64,000 bases of DNA from Ceratorhiza oryzae-sativae (lineage: Eukaryota > Basidiomycota > Agaricomycetes > Cantharellales > Ceratobasidiaceae), in the NCBI GenBank assembly GCA_030998015.1, contig JARWMV010000062.1:1-64000 (forward strand). Reading direction: 5' to 3'. This document shows, one piece after another, positions 10,701 through 21,479 of the stretch. Under the pieces are notes generated by a model. That model was given only the letters and a program-made list of their open reading frames with translations. It was not told the DNA's origin and made no database searches. The stretch's first letter is position 1. Every line of letters starts with the position of its first letter. The position numbers were made by a program, and so were the translations under genes.

Positions 10701-13316
10701 GGCCCGATCGCGTGCAAAGGCAAAGGGAAAGCAGGCCATACGAGTCCCAAGACAGGACTTGCAGCCCCCCTCCACTATGGCCCCGCTCAGAAACGCAAGG
10801 GCCAAGGCGTGAAGAAGAACAAAGGCGGCAATTCCAACACTGGGCCGAGCAGAAGATCCAAGTGATCAGAAGCTCTGAATGGAGGTATGAACATCCATCT
10901 AGTTATCCAGACGATATTCTATACTTACCAATTAACATAGCCATCAAAGTCCTACTTGAGCGCATCCCTTATGAGATAAGGAGGTTGGTGGCATTTAGGA
11001 AAGGGGTTCATGTTGGGCTGGGGGTAGTTCTCCCCAGTAATGTATCGATTCATCTGTCTGCGGGTCTGAAATATATGTTGTTTTCCCCTGTGAATCGCTT
11101 GATCGTCAGTAACACATGGCAAGATTTTTGCAACCGATTAAGATGGAAGTGTTTCTTCCTGAATAAAGATAATGACAATCATGCTGAAGCAGAATACCTA
11201 CTGCAATTCAACTTTAAGGGTAAAACCTCAGAAGGTGCACCTGATATGAGTTGGAACATGGAAGCAGGTCTTGAGAAAGGGCAAGCGTCTATTGAGCAAA
11301 CGCTCAATGCTATTCCCCCTCATGGATTGCCAAGAGATCACGGTCTTGTGCAATTAAAGCCTGTTAAGGACTTCATTGACAATGGTGGATACTTAGTCCT
11401 TCCTACAGGCAAAAACCTTGGATGTGCAGTTGTAACACATGAATGGTACCTTCAGCAGTTCCTAAAAATGCTTGAATCTATGGATTATCAAAAAATAGTC
11501 CTGTTCATAGCATTAGGACATATGGTTAGGAAACGCGAAGCTATTAGGAAACTGGCTAAGGAAGGGGAATGGCCTGGTGTTTCTAAACAGCAACGCAAGT
11601 GGTGTGTACACGCCATCCCTGAATGGGATCCTTGGAAAGGAATGCCCAGGTTTTATGGTATCCCCAAGATACATAAAAACCCATGGAAAATGAGACCCAT
11701 TGTTCCATGTCACTCAGCGATGGTAAATCCAGCTGCTAAGATTTTCAGCCATCTGCTCAAGCCTATAGTCAAGGCGTGACCTTATGTATTAGAAGGAAGT
11801 AAGGCTCTAGCTATAGCACTTGAAGGGGTGAAACTCCCCAAGGATCGGAAAGTATGGATAGTATCAGGCGATGTCACAGCCTATTATCCAAATGTTCCAC
11901 TCTTTGAGAGTTGGAAGATTGTGGCCACCTATTGCATAGACCACTACTATCCTGAATGGTTTAATGATAATGACAAATTGGGAGAATTATCAGAAAGCCA
12001 GATCCATAAGATGAAAGCGTTCTATGATCTATTTGACATAGCCAACGACAATCTCATCTTCAGATTTCAAGACCAGTTATATAGGCAACTTAAAGGCCTG
12101 GCTATGGGGGTAGCATCATCCCCAGACATAGCCAACCTTTATGGTGCCTATTTTGAAGAACAATTTATACCAACGGAACCAAGGATTCTATTCTACCGAA
12201 GGTATATTGATGATGTACTAGCTATAGTAGAGGCAGATGACTATGAAGAAGCCTTGAAGATATGTAGTGGTATTAAATTTGATGGTTGCGAAATCGTATG
12301 GTCTGTGAATAGAGATTTCTCTATCTTTCTGGATATGTTTATATTTATAAAGGATGACCGCGTCCATTATAGAGTGTACAAGAAAGCACAGAACAACCAA
12401 GAACATATCCCATGGGCGTCTCACCACCCTCCTGATGTCAAAAGAGGCACCTTCATTGGTGAGATTACCAGGATGGCTACCCTTTCAAGTACCAAGGAGT
12501 ACTACGAACTGGCCTTGAAGGATCTGCAGGATCTGTACTTGGCTAGGGGGTACCCACCTCACTGCATTAAAACATGGCTGAATAAGCACGCAACCAAATG
12601 CTGGAGGAACCGATTGGCTCCAAAAGATGTCGCATCAGAACAGACAGGCAGGTTGCACGTCATAAAGACAGTGTTTAATCCAGTATGGGATTACATTGAC
12701 ATACACAAAGTACACAATGTGATACTTAGTGAATGGAACAAAGACATTGTTCCAAGGCAAACAGCTCGACAGCTCACACTGTTCAAGGTTGGGGTGGCAC
12801 AGCCCCAATGCAGAACCTGGCGTCGCAAGGTGGCACGTGTTACAGCTAACCTCGCTTCTGTGTTGGAGGTGGTTAGTGAGTCTGACTCCGATCAGGAGGA
12901 AGAAGATCACCTACCCAGGTCCGCGTGGCTTGGAATTAGAGATGTTGTGCCAGAATTCCTGCATTCTGGCATCAAGGGTAACTCAATTGCAGAAGCAGCT
13001 CAGAAGTGCTGATTGGTCAGCTGATGGAATAGAGTTACCCTTGATGCCAGAATGCAGGAATTCTGGCACAACATCTCTACTTGGAATACAGGACAGGACA
13101 GCATGCAAAAACCTTAGGACAAAGGATGACGCCCTTGCCCAACTAGTCAATCAACATCTGATATTATCTTGCAAACGCCCTCTGGCAATTGGAGATTTAG
13201 CATCAACATGGCGAAAAATAGTACTAGTGTACAATGAGGATGAACAATTTGGCTTGCCAGAGTACATCTTCAATCGTGTATGGGAGGATCTTGACACAGA
13301 TCCTTCATTGCATTAG
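10701..13316 (+). pseudogene. PLE copy A reverse transcriptase (ORF2), broken
   Basis: Family: Penelope-type reverse transcriptase. Motifs in order are FYGIPKIHK with RPIVPCHSA (about 11650-11720, the PLE-specific RT2a region), VSGDVTAYYPN (motif A, first catalytic Asp, near 11868), GLAMGVASSPDIANL (motif B, near 12100) and RRYIDDVL (motif C, near 12200), followed by thumb-region sequence. After motif C there is no GIY-YIG endonuclease motif; the C-terminus (VWEDLDTD...) is the same as in copy B. Breaks are the TGA at 11777-11779 and the 143-bp MITE plus 8-bp duplication, which shifts the frame by one (reading continues in another frame to the TAG at 13314-13316). It cannot make a full enzyme as it stands. 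Confidence 0.85.
12937..13079. mobile_element. hAT-type MITE with perfect 48-bp terminal inverted repeats
   Basis: Copy B has uninterrupted sequence here, so the insertion edges are exact. The insert starts TAGAGATGTTGTGCC and ends with the reverse complement. The arms 12937-12984 and 13032-13079 are perfect 48-bp inverted repeats around a 47-bp centre. It is flanked by an 8-bp duplication CTTGGAAT (12929-12936 and 13080-13087). An 8-bp duplication and TAGAG-type ends are diagnostic of the hAT superfamily. With 143 bp it has no coding capacity and depends on a transposase elsewhere. Perfect arms imply a recent insertion. Confidence 0.92.
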
Positions 13317-13998
13317 ACAAGTTTGTGATAGAGTTGGTTCAAACCCAACCCCTAACACAACCTAACCGAACTTAATGTAACTTAAATCTTAACCAGATTA
13401 GGTAATAGTTAAGGGAGGATTAGTCATCTTGGATGACTTGTCCTTTACTCTCTAGCTGACTAAGTGTCACATGACTCAGGGTATATTACAAATCCCTGGT
13501 CACTTAGTCAGGCACGTCTTGGTCCTCAGGGTCTGAGTGCCTGTTCTGGCGCTTTGAGAACCCTCAGGGTTCACTGGGCAGGGTCTGAGTGGAGCTGAGT
13601 TGAGCCCTTGGCCGGTGGATCCTCAGATCACCAAGTCTGTGGGAGCCTCGGCTTCGCACAGATCAGCTCAGTTCGGACCTTGATGGTTCTTGGCGTCAGT
13701 CAGGTGGCTCCCCCTGATTGGCCAGTCGTGTGGAGGAGTGATCACATGGACGGTTACCATGCGGTCAGGATCAGTCAGCTGTTCTTCTCCTTTGTTCGGT
13801 TAAGTCTTCTTCCCTTGGCGTTTCTCACGCCAGTGATGTGGCAAGTTCGTCTGCCATGGCATAAAAAAGACACAGTGGAAGGGCTCTGATGAGTATCTAC
13901 GAAAGTCTCTCCTGGGTGAATACCTAGGAGTTCTTAGCCTTTCTTCCACTCATCGCTGCTCATGCTTGCTCCGCTCGCACTCACGTCTCCTCGCTCCA
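13317..13998 (+). repeat. PLE 3' untranslated region, copy A
   Basis: Homologous to 48394-49015, 52261-52941 and 53041-53720. It starts with a T-arm-like hairpin (GTTGG, loop TTCAAAC, CCAAC at 13333-13349), followed by a degenerate telomere-like tract (CCTAACACAACCTAACC...), about 400 bp of unique repeat sequence, a TATA-like GCATAAAAAAG at about 13859, and then the hammerhead. This region plays the part of the pseudo-LTR of tandem PLEs: promoter and ribozyme of one copy drive and trim the transcript of the next. Confidence 0.7.
13879..13942 (+). ncRNA. Type I hammerhead ribozyme, PLE copy A
   Basis: Stem I AAGGGCT (13879-13885) pairs with AGCCTTT (13936-13942), seven pairs with one G-U. Core CTGATGA is at 13886-13892. 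Short stem II GTA/TAC is at 13893-13900. GAAA is at 13901-13904. Stem III starts with A-U and G-C, has a small internal loop, then a CTCCTGGGT/ACCTAGGAG helix. The cleavage triplet is CTT, so the predicted cut is after 13935. All invariant core bases are present. Hammerheads are known in PLE pseudo-LTRs. Confidence 0.85.
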
Positions 13999-14015
13999 CC
14001 TAACCTAACCTAACC
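13999..14015 (+). repeat. Telomere-like CCTAA repeats at the PLE/gypsy junction
   Basis: Three CCTAA pentamers plus CC, directly between the PLE 3' end and the truncated gypsy pol. This is the C-rich strand read on plus, so the former chromosome end lay to the left. Confidence 0.8.
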
Positions 14016-15650
14016 TTCTTCCAGACAAAAAGGGACTTAAACTGGAGACAAGCAAGGTGGATGGGCTTCCTGGCTGACTACAACTACAGAATCAAATACA
14101 GAAAAGGGGCACAAAACGGAAAAGCTGATATACTATCTCAACAAGAATCACTTCGGAGAGAGGCAGCTAAAGAGGGGGGTAAAACCCTGCTGCTTATCAG
14201 CCCTGAGCTTTTGATTTTGGCAATTCTCACCGACCATTCCCTCAATGATTTAATCAGGGATGTGTTACCAGGTGATAAGACTGTATCAAAGATTCTAAAG
14301 TCCCTCGAGGAAAACATTCCAGTTAAAGGCTGGTGTCTAGAAGATGACTTGTTGTACTACCACGACCGCATATACGTACCAAACAAGTCAGAAATCAGAC
14401 AAGTAGTCATAGAAAGCCAGCATGACAATCCTGCAGCAGGGCATCCAGGGCATTTCAGGACACTGGATCTCCTATCTCAAGATTACTATTGGTCAGGAAT
14501 GAAAAAATCTGTTGTCAATTATATTCAGGCATGCGACTTGTGTATCCAGAACAAGCACTCAAACCAAGCCCCTCCTGGTCTCCTACAACCCATAGACTTA
14601 CCAAATAAACCCTGGGAGGAAATCACATATGACTTGATCACCGGATTACCAATGTCAGAAGGTTACGATGCAATACTCACAGTGGTGGACCAATTATCAA
14701 AAATGGTACACTTTATCCCCACACACTTGGGAGCCACTGCAGTAGATATTGCAAACCTATTTGTAAACTTTGTCTGAAAACTACACAGATTACCCCGAAA
14801 AACCATATCAGACCGAGGCCCTAACTTCAATGCCAAATTCCTTCACCAATTGTACAAACACCTAAACATTGAACCACACTACTCTACAGCGTACAGACCA
14901 CAGGTTGATGGGCAAAGCGAAAGACTTAACCAATTCATTGAAATATATCTTTGTCACTACATAAATCACAGACAAACAGATTGGGTAGCAGCATTGCCTA
15001 TGGTGGAATTTGTGTATAATAATGGGAAGCACTCAGGATCAAGCCACACACCATTCTTTGCCTGCTATGGTTACAACCCAGACTTCACTGTGGGTAATAC
15101 CAAAGAAAGCCAGGTGCCTGCCACCGATCAACATGCTGAACACCTCAAGGAAATCCAAGAAGAGGCCAGGGCTGCTCTAACAATTGCCAATCGAACATAC
15201 TCCGAATATTATAATCAAAAGCATTGTGAAGCACCAAAGATTGAAGTCGGATCAAAGGTCTTCCTAGATGGCTCAAATATCAAAATTATACGCCCTTCTA
15301 AGAAATTGGATAACAGGCATTTTGGACCATACAAGGTACTGGAACAAATCAGGAAACATACCTTCAAACTGGAATTACCCAAATCCATGAAGGTCCATCC
15401 AGTATTCCACACTTCACTCCTATTCCCAAAACCAATAGATGACTATAACCGGCAACCTGTACCTGTTCCACCGGTGGTCACTCCTGATGGCAAAGAAGAA
15501 TTTGAAGTTGAAGAAATCCTGGACTCTCGAAAGGTTGGAAGAAGATTGGAGTATTATGTCAAATGGAAAGGCTATGGACCAGAAGAAAACCTATGGTTAT
15601 CTAAAGCTGAACTCAAGAACGCACCTGAACAAGTCAAAGAATTCCACTGA
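14016..15650 (+). pseudogene. 5'-truncated chromovirus (Ty3/gypsy) pol: RNase H end, integrase, chromodomain
   Basis: The open frame begins abruptly at the telomere-like repeats, inside the last part of RNase H (RQARWMGFLADY). Next come the integrase zinc-binding domain (HPGHF...CDLC near 14440-14560), the catalytic core with the first Asp in TYDLITG, the second in SDRGPNF and Glu in GQSERLNQF, and then a C-terminal chromodomain (EVEEILDSR...YYVKWKGYGPEENLW) that in this clade targets insertion to marked chromatin. One in-frame TGA lies at 14775-14777, where related integrases usually have an aromatic residue, so TGG to TGA is likely. Gag, protease and reverse transcriptase are missing. A polypurine tract and 3' LTR follow, so the 3' half of the element is in place. 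Confidence 0.85.
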
Positions 15651-15675
15651 CTCCATCCCAATGCACTCGGACCTT

Positions 15676-15688
15676 GATGGGGGGGAAG
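15676..15688 (+). other. Polypurine tract of the truncated chromovirus
   Basis: GATGGGGGGGAAG directly abuts the LTR start TGTCATGG at 15689. It is the plus-strand primer site of Ty3/gypsy reverse transcription. Confidence 0.75.
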
Positions 15689-17525
15689 TGTCATGGCTGT
15701 TACAGGTCAGGGTACACTTGAATATCTAGAGCTTAAGCAAATGTAGATATGTTAGTATACACTTATCATACTCAATACTTCTTAGACTAGAGTAAGAAGG
15801 CTCAAAGTAGTTGCAATGCAATCAAGTAACACTCAAGGTAGTCTTAATCTTTCACAGCATAAACTGACTAATTTATAGGTATAAAGAGCAAGACTACTAT
15901 GGTCAGGTTCCCTTAGATATCTTAAATGTAGTTCAGCCCTAGTCGCTTGGACTAACTGATACTAATCTTAATACTAGGCTTAAGCAATAGCTTATAGGAT
16001 AGATGGTGGGCTGCCTAATGCGTGTACTTCCTCAGCTACAGGTACTTAGATTTCCTCTAATAGCTGGTACTTAATGTCACGCTCAATCAGGCAATATTGT
16101 ATCCTTATATATCTCTGTATATAAGATACAATGAATCAGACAGTATATAACTAATATGGTACTTTATTCCTCAGTACTAGTTATATGAGAAATCACACAC
16201 AGACAAGAGAAATAGAAAGAGAAAAAGGAAACCAATAACCAGTCTGGGTTGAGTAGAGGAGTGAAGGTGGTCTGGAAGGGCCTCAGAGGAGGTCCTTTTA
16301 TACCCTGAGGAGGGCATTCCAGAGCCAAATAGATACATGCATGCCAGTGCGATCATCAAAAGAGGGTACTGCTATACTTGGGGTACACCCTAGCCCAGTA
16401 TAGGATAAAAGAGTAAAGACAGGGTGTGGATCGAAGGCATTGATGCATCTGAGACCTGCTATTGGCTTGTAGATCATATTATCATAGTATATACATGTAA
16501 TGAACAGAGGCTACATCTCAGTGAGTCATAAAGTGAGTCAGAGAAGCTTCTGGATCAATTTGGGAAGCTCTCCTGACTCACTGGAGTCATTAGATCTTGA
16601 TTGATGGTCCAGTAAGATTCTAATGATCTTCGGGCCATTCCAGTGCGAGGATCCGGTGGATCGCGACGATCTTCGGGCAGCAGATACCGCCAAAGATTAG
16701 CTATCGATAGAGCACAAGATCGCTTTGATAGCGTAAGCGGTTGCCGAGATATGAGCGGTGCGATGTTGTAATCAATATCTCCTGATAAGAGGAAATATCG
16801 CAACCTCTGTATCTCTCTGAGATCTTATCATAAAAACTTAATAAAATATGCGTTGGAGAGCGGGAAATTTGTACTATTTAATGAAACAGAAAATAGTACA
16901 ATTCAGCGTGCATACAAATTCGAGTATTTCACAATTTAATTACAGAGGCATTGCTTGAGGTTGGCAGAGCAGACTAAAATAATAGAAAATGTTAGTGATC
17001 CATAACAATGGCCTAGACCATGACGCGGATTTTATTATGATTTTCATATATTTTATAAAATCTCTCCTTTTCATATTTTTGGACAAGTCCTGTTTAATCG
17101 GATATATGCATAGAATTACTTACATGATCACATGACCTTGTTGTTGTTTATGTTCTGTTTGTACCTTCTGGAATATTCCGTTACATGGCACCATTCTCAC
17201 ATTGTACGATAGTTGTCTTGCACCATACGTGTATTTGATATAGCTCATTGTATGAATATATAAGGGAGAGTCTGAGAGCCTTAAGCCTCAGAACTCGACC
17301 TCCTGTCGTATCCCCTCTACTACCTGTGTGACTTACCAGTCCATAGTCCCTGCCCAGTCCTCTTAAGGACAAGTGCACTTACTAGTCTACCTCCTTGCGT
17401 CTTATCGCACCCCAACTGCACGTCCCACCTTAGACGTTGTCAGTAAAGCCTCCGGCATTGCTGCCCATAGGCTTGTCATCACCACTTAGGTGTTTGACAT
17501 TACTGTTCAGGTTGTAGCTCTGACA
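15689..17525 (+). repeat. 3' LTR of the chromovirus (family 3), split by a nested solo LTR
   Basis: Only nine bases (TGTCATGGC, 15689-15697) precede the nested insertion. The LTR resumes at 17013 (CTAGACCATGAC) and ends ...GTAGCTCTGACA at 17525. Joined length is about 522 bp, matching the solo copy at 21919-22428. TATA-like TATATAAGG near 17260 gives plus as the sense direction, agreeing with the pol gene. Confidence 0.85.
15698..17007 (-). repeat. Solo LTR (family 4, 1310 bp) nested in the chromovirus LTR
   Basis: TGTTACAGG...CATAACA ends, flanked by a perfect 5-bp target duplication ATGGC (15693-15697 and 17008-17012). It is nearly identical to 24108-25417, which is inverted relative to it. 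TATAAAA and AATAAA signals read on the minus strand, so the sense direction is minus. There is no internal region, so this is a product of LTR-LTR recombination. The stretch contains only LTR sequence; its short open frames are not genes. Confidence 0.92.
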
Positions 17526-18290
17526 AAATCTGAAGAAGCACAGCAGGATTTGACAGATCGATGGACCCGCAACTGCTGGTTACATCAGCGCTGGTTAGAC
17601 TTCCTCTTTTGTGCTCTACCAACAAAGTCTAGAATTTATTTCTTGGTTTTCGCTATGCCTTGCACTTTCACTAGACGTCAAGAGAAATTCAACAAACTTG
17701 CCACTTTGATGCTGGTCTGAGAGTTTCCACATCTGGTTGAAGCCGACAAAGATCAACTGGATGATTAGGAGGAACTGGATAGCAAGTATGAGGAAGATCT
17801 GGGTCGCAGGGAAGAAGAACAAATGCCTCTCAGCTTGGCAACTTAGAGATAGTTAATGCTCACTACTGGGCTCTTCAAACTTGAATTCCACGCTCTGGTA
17901 GTCTACACACACTCTGGGAATATGCTCAGACTCCTGAGCACCACTACCTGTTCATCAAGCTTGTCCATGTCACCCCGGCGACTTTTGGGAGGATACTTGC
18001 CAAGATGCAAGAGAGTGGTGAGTTCTCTAACAGTTCAAATCATGCACAAGTACCGGTGGAGGACCTAATCGCTGTTGTGCTTTTTCACCTTGGGCGGTTT
18101 GGGAATGGCGCAAGTACAGATGTGTAGCGTTCCTTGCTGGTCTTGGGCATGGAAAGAGTATCCTCTACACACAACATGTTATCAGCAAGTTGGGTGAGGT
18201 GGAGGGAGTGGCCTGGCAGACTGAACTGGTTGAGGCCTATCATTGCTTCTGGAATGGTGAATGATGCACTTCGAAAATGGTTTTATTTCA
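17526..18290 (+). pseudogene. PIF/Harbinger-type transposase, N-terminal relic
   Basis: After the LTR, fragments in shifting frames follow the order of fungal Harbinger transposases: DLTDRWTRN (near 17545), EELDSKYEEDLGRREEEQMP (near 17769), a block ending TPATFGRILAKMQESGEF (near 17980), VPVEDLIAVVLFHLGRFGNG (18050-18110) and a YTQHVISKL...VEAYHCFW block (to 18258). The last two match the helix-rich region that precedes the first catalytic Asp. The DDE catalytic domain is absent, and several stops and frameshifts are present. It is dead. Family membership is inferred from the conserved pattern only. Confidence 0.5.
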
Positions 18291-21200
18291 TGATAGTACA
18301 GAGTTCAGATAAAATACTTGAAGCAAAACACAAATAGTATAAACTAAAGTAGTGAAGACAAACCAGTGCACAAATAAAAAGGATTCTGCCCTTGTTGGCT
18401 CCATCCCCTTTCTTTAGTACACCCTTAACATGTTCTTGGGCCCCCTTCCTAGTTTGTTCACCTTTTGCTCCTGTGGGTTGATTTTCTTTCCCTTTCCGTT
18501 GACCGGGGGACTGGGGCTTGGCGAGGGTGGAAGTATCTCAATATATGATCAGTGTTGATTGGGGCTAGGGTCGGTTTTGACTTAGGAGGGACACTTGGCC
18601 CAGGTTCTTCAATGTACCAAGTGGGCAAGTGGTGGAATGGTGGGGGTAGGGGCTTGAGGGATGAACTATGCGACCGTTGTTGATGTAAAACAGTGCGAGG
18701 GCCATTTGGACTGGTTCCAGTAGTCGTAGCAATGGCTGTTTGGTTCGGACAACCATAGAAGAGCTCATAGAGACAGGGGAAGAGGGGGAAATATTTTATG
18801 ATCTGGGCTTCAAATTAAATTAGATATAAATCAAGTGTCACAAAATTTACAAGAATACTTATGCCAAAGGTTCTTAACCTTGACCGTATTATTCTTACTG
18901 GGTCCAGTATTTGGGACGTACTCATCATGCTCAAGTTCACAAAGCGCCTCATGATTTGCATCATCACCTCAGCAAAATTATCCATGGATAATTGCATGTT
19001 ATAAGATGTAATTTGAGTGTATTAACAAGAGGGGCTTTGTAATGGTGTAATTGGTGTAATCACAATGATATTAGCTCATGTGGACTGGAAGCGAACTCAC
19101 TGAGTTAACTGTGTTCCAACATTTGTGCAAGCTTATTTTGGGTTGACTTTGAACTTGTTGGGATCGCTTTGCTTGCAAACCTCTCTAATGGGGTCTTCTT
19201 GGTAATCCCAGCAGTTTTATTTTGTACACAGGTGAGTTCAATGCGCATTGATTCAGGTGTTAGCAATTGCTCACATCGTCTGAGGACCGTTTCCCAAGCA
19301 AAACAATATGCATCTTGTCATCCTCAATTACTGAAAGCAGCTTTTCCTGAAGCTTGTAGGACCACTTGATTGTGGACAGATGCATGCCATTACTAGGAGG
19401 AGCATCGCCAGTGGGTGTGTCGTTGTGGGTGGACGCGTTTTGAACAACAGCACCAGCAGCCGTAGCATCTGCACGATTAACATGACGCTTGCAAGCGACT
19501 TCTGTTGTGTTTGAGTTTGCTGTATAGTGCCTTTCAGCATATGGATTAAGGAATGGACAACTTGAGGAGGGTTGTGGTGGGTGGAGGATGTGTCGTGTTT
19601 GTTTATCTTGCTGCGTTCTTGACAAACAAACCATGAGTTTGGACAATCCTCTGTTTGGACTTCCTTAGAGAAGAGTCGAATTGGACATGGGAGCAAATTT
19701 CCATTCAGAATCTGTGCTACATCTGACGTATGTTGTATCTGCAAGATGTAAGCGTTCTTGCTCACATCTGGGGCCAATTTTGACAGGTGCTAGTCATTGA
19801 AATCTTATACAGGGTAATGGACAATCCAATATTGTTATGCCACTCTAGCTTGATTTTAGGTGTGTCCTCTATTGTTGATAGTGGTGGACTCACTTGGGCT
19901 TCTCAGGGGGATGTATAATGCCAGCTGTCAAGGTTGTAAGGCATTCAGTTGTGAACGGCTTCAGCAAACTAAATTACTGAATCGTATATCCGAATGAAGA
20001 ATTTGCGAGCTCTGAGACATGTTTGCAACATAGCAGGTGTCAGAGAATGTGTAATATCCTCATGTGTGAATAACATAACCATATTTGTATATCGCATCAA
20101 AAATATCTTTCAACGCAAGTTGAAGAACAAGCTGTTGGAATCTGGGGAATCTACCTTGTAAGTTGAACACCATTCACCTGGTGGTAAATGCAATCTTGAG
20201 AACTCTACCAAAGGCTAAAAATCTAGTTCTGTTGCTTAGTGAGGATTTTGTGCCCGATAATCCTTCTGTTACATCATCACTTGCCTGGAACGTCAAACTC
20301 CCGCTTGCAAGACAGCTTTTCTCAAATTGCACAACTGTGACAGCAAAACTTTTTATTTCAATTTGCCAGAATCTCGCCTGCAAACACAATCTGTGAAGGG
20401 CATTCAGCCCATGTCAAGCACCAGAAATCCACACAACCCTCTTCCTAGAGTACGGTTGCTCTCTTATCAAGCTAACAATATGGGGCTGAGGTGCATTTTT
20501 TCTATGAAGCTGTATTTTACAATGATACTGGCTTCATTAAATTTGAAACCAAGACGTTGCAAGTGCACTGTGTTTTTTTAATTGTGACTTTGACACACAA
20601 GGCGTACACCAACTCCTGTCAGTATTGCAGAGATAAACAATATTATATGATTTGATCTGCAAGATATTGTGCACTTGCTCATTAACCAGTTCACATAGAC
20701 CTATGCACATTTGTCCAAAATGCACTCAGCCCAGGCCAGCTGTTGAATCTAAAAGTCTGTAGGTGCCAGAATGATACTCAGTCCTGAATTCATTTTCTTT
20801 AACCTACAGTACCACTGCGTTGTGATGCGTAGGTCAAAACATAGTTTAAATATTTGCATGATGCAAACTCTAATTTCACCAAATATTAGAACAAGCAGAG
20901 TGTGGAAATGCAAGTTTAAGTGTTTAAAGCTTCCCACCCCTGTCTTCTGAGGCTATTACGTTATTGGACAGGGTAGAAATCATTGACAACTATGCTAATT
21001 TTGGTTGCAGCATGTTGCTCTACATGACATGATGGTAGGACAAGGGAGGTCCCTTGCCTCTCTCAAGCTTCTTTGACAGTTTGGGGAAGCTACGAGTGGC
21101 ACAGGCCACGCTTCCCGACATGTCAGGTTATTTGGTTGAATCACATATATATATACCATTCACAATGTCACAACACCAGTATTGTAAGTGTACCTCTTTC

Positions 21201-21479
21201 GTCTCCATTCAGAGTCATGTCAGTAAGATGAAAGCGAATTATCTGAGTCCATTTTGCTTAATAATTACCTTCATTAAACACCCATTCTAAGCTACTTGTC
21301 ATATCATCATTAGCTGTTTGCACAATTCAGACTTCTCGTGACACTATGCAAGGCTCCAATCTGAAACCAAAATTTGAGCCAACATTGAACAGGCAACTTT
21401 CATCCCACTCACAGGTTAAGTATTGAACGTATTTTGTGAAGCTGCACTTTCAACCCCGATTACGGTTTGCTAATTGTGC
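18291..21479. other. AT-rich stretch, one possible minus-strand gene relic
   Basis: Only 19777-19260 on the minus strand looks coding. Two overlapping frames together resemble a small protein with a helical segment KWSYKLQEKLLSVIEDD near its end, as in Myb/MADF-like proteins that accompany Harbinger elements. This is weak. I recognise nothing else; polypurine and mixed low-complexity patches are present near 18400-18700. Confidence 0.3.

Larger units (their letters stand above)
10701..14015 (+). mobile_element. Penelope-like retroelement copy A, 5'-truncated, endonuclease-deficient type
   Basis: Homology with copy B (49055-52950) starts abruptly near 10701 inside the end of ORF1 and runs through ORF2, the 3' untranslated region with a hammerhead ribozyme, and a terminal CCTAA tract. 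The copy is disabled by an in-frame TGA (11777-11779), a MITE insertion (12937-13079) and 5' truncation. Copy B reads CGA at the TGA position. Conversely, copy A keeps TGG where copy B has a TGA at the start of the ORF2 frame. The 3' end is joined through telomere-like repeats to a truncated gypsy element. That orientation (C-rich repeats on the sense strand at the 3' end) is the one known for telomere-attached PLEs. Confidence 0.85.

Noticed and set aside
16177..16803. Small proteins predicted within the 1310-bp LTRs (repeated at 24312-24938)
   Set aside because: They lie wholly inside LTR sequence, overlap promoter and poly-A signals, and have no domain. Their conservation reflects the young age of the repeats.
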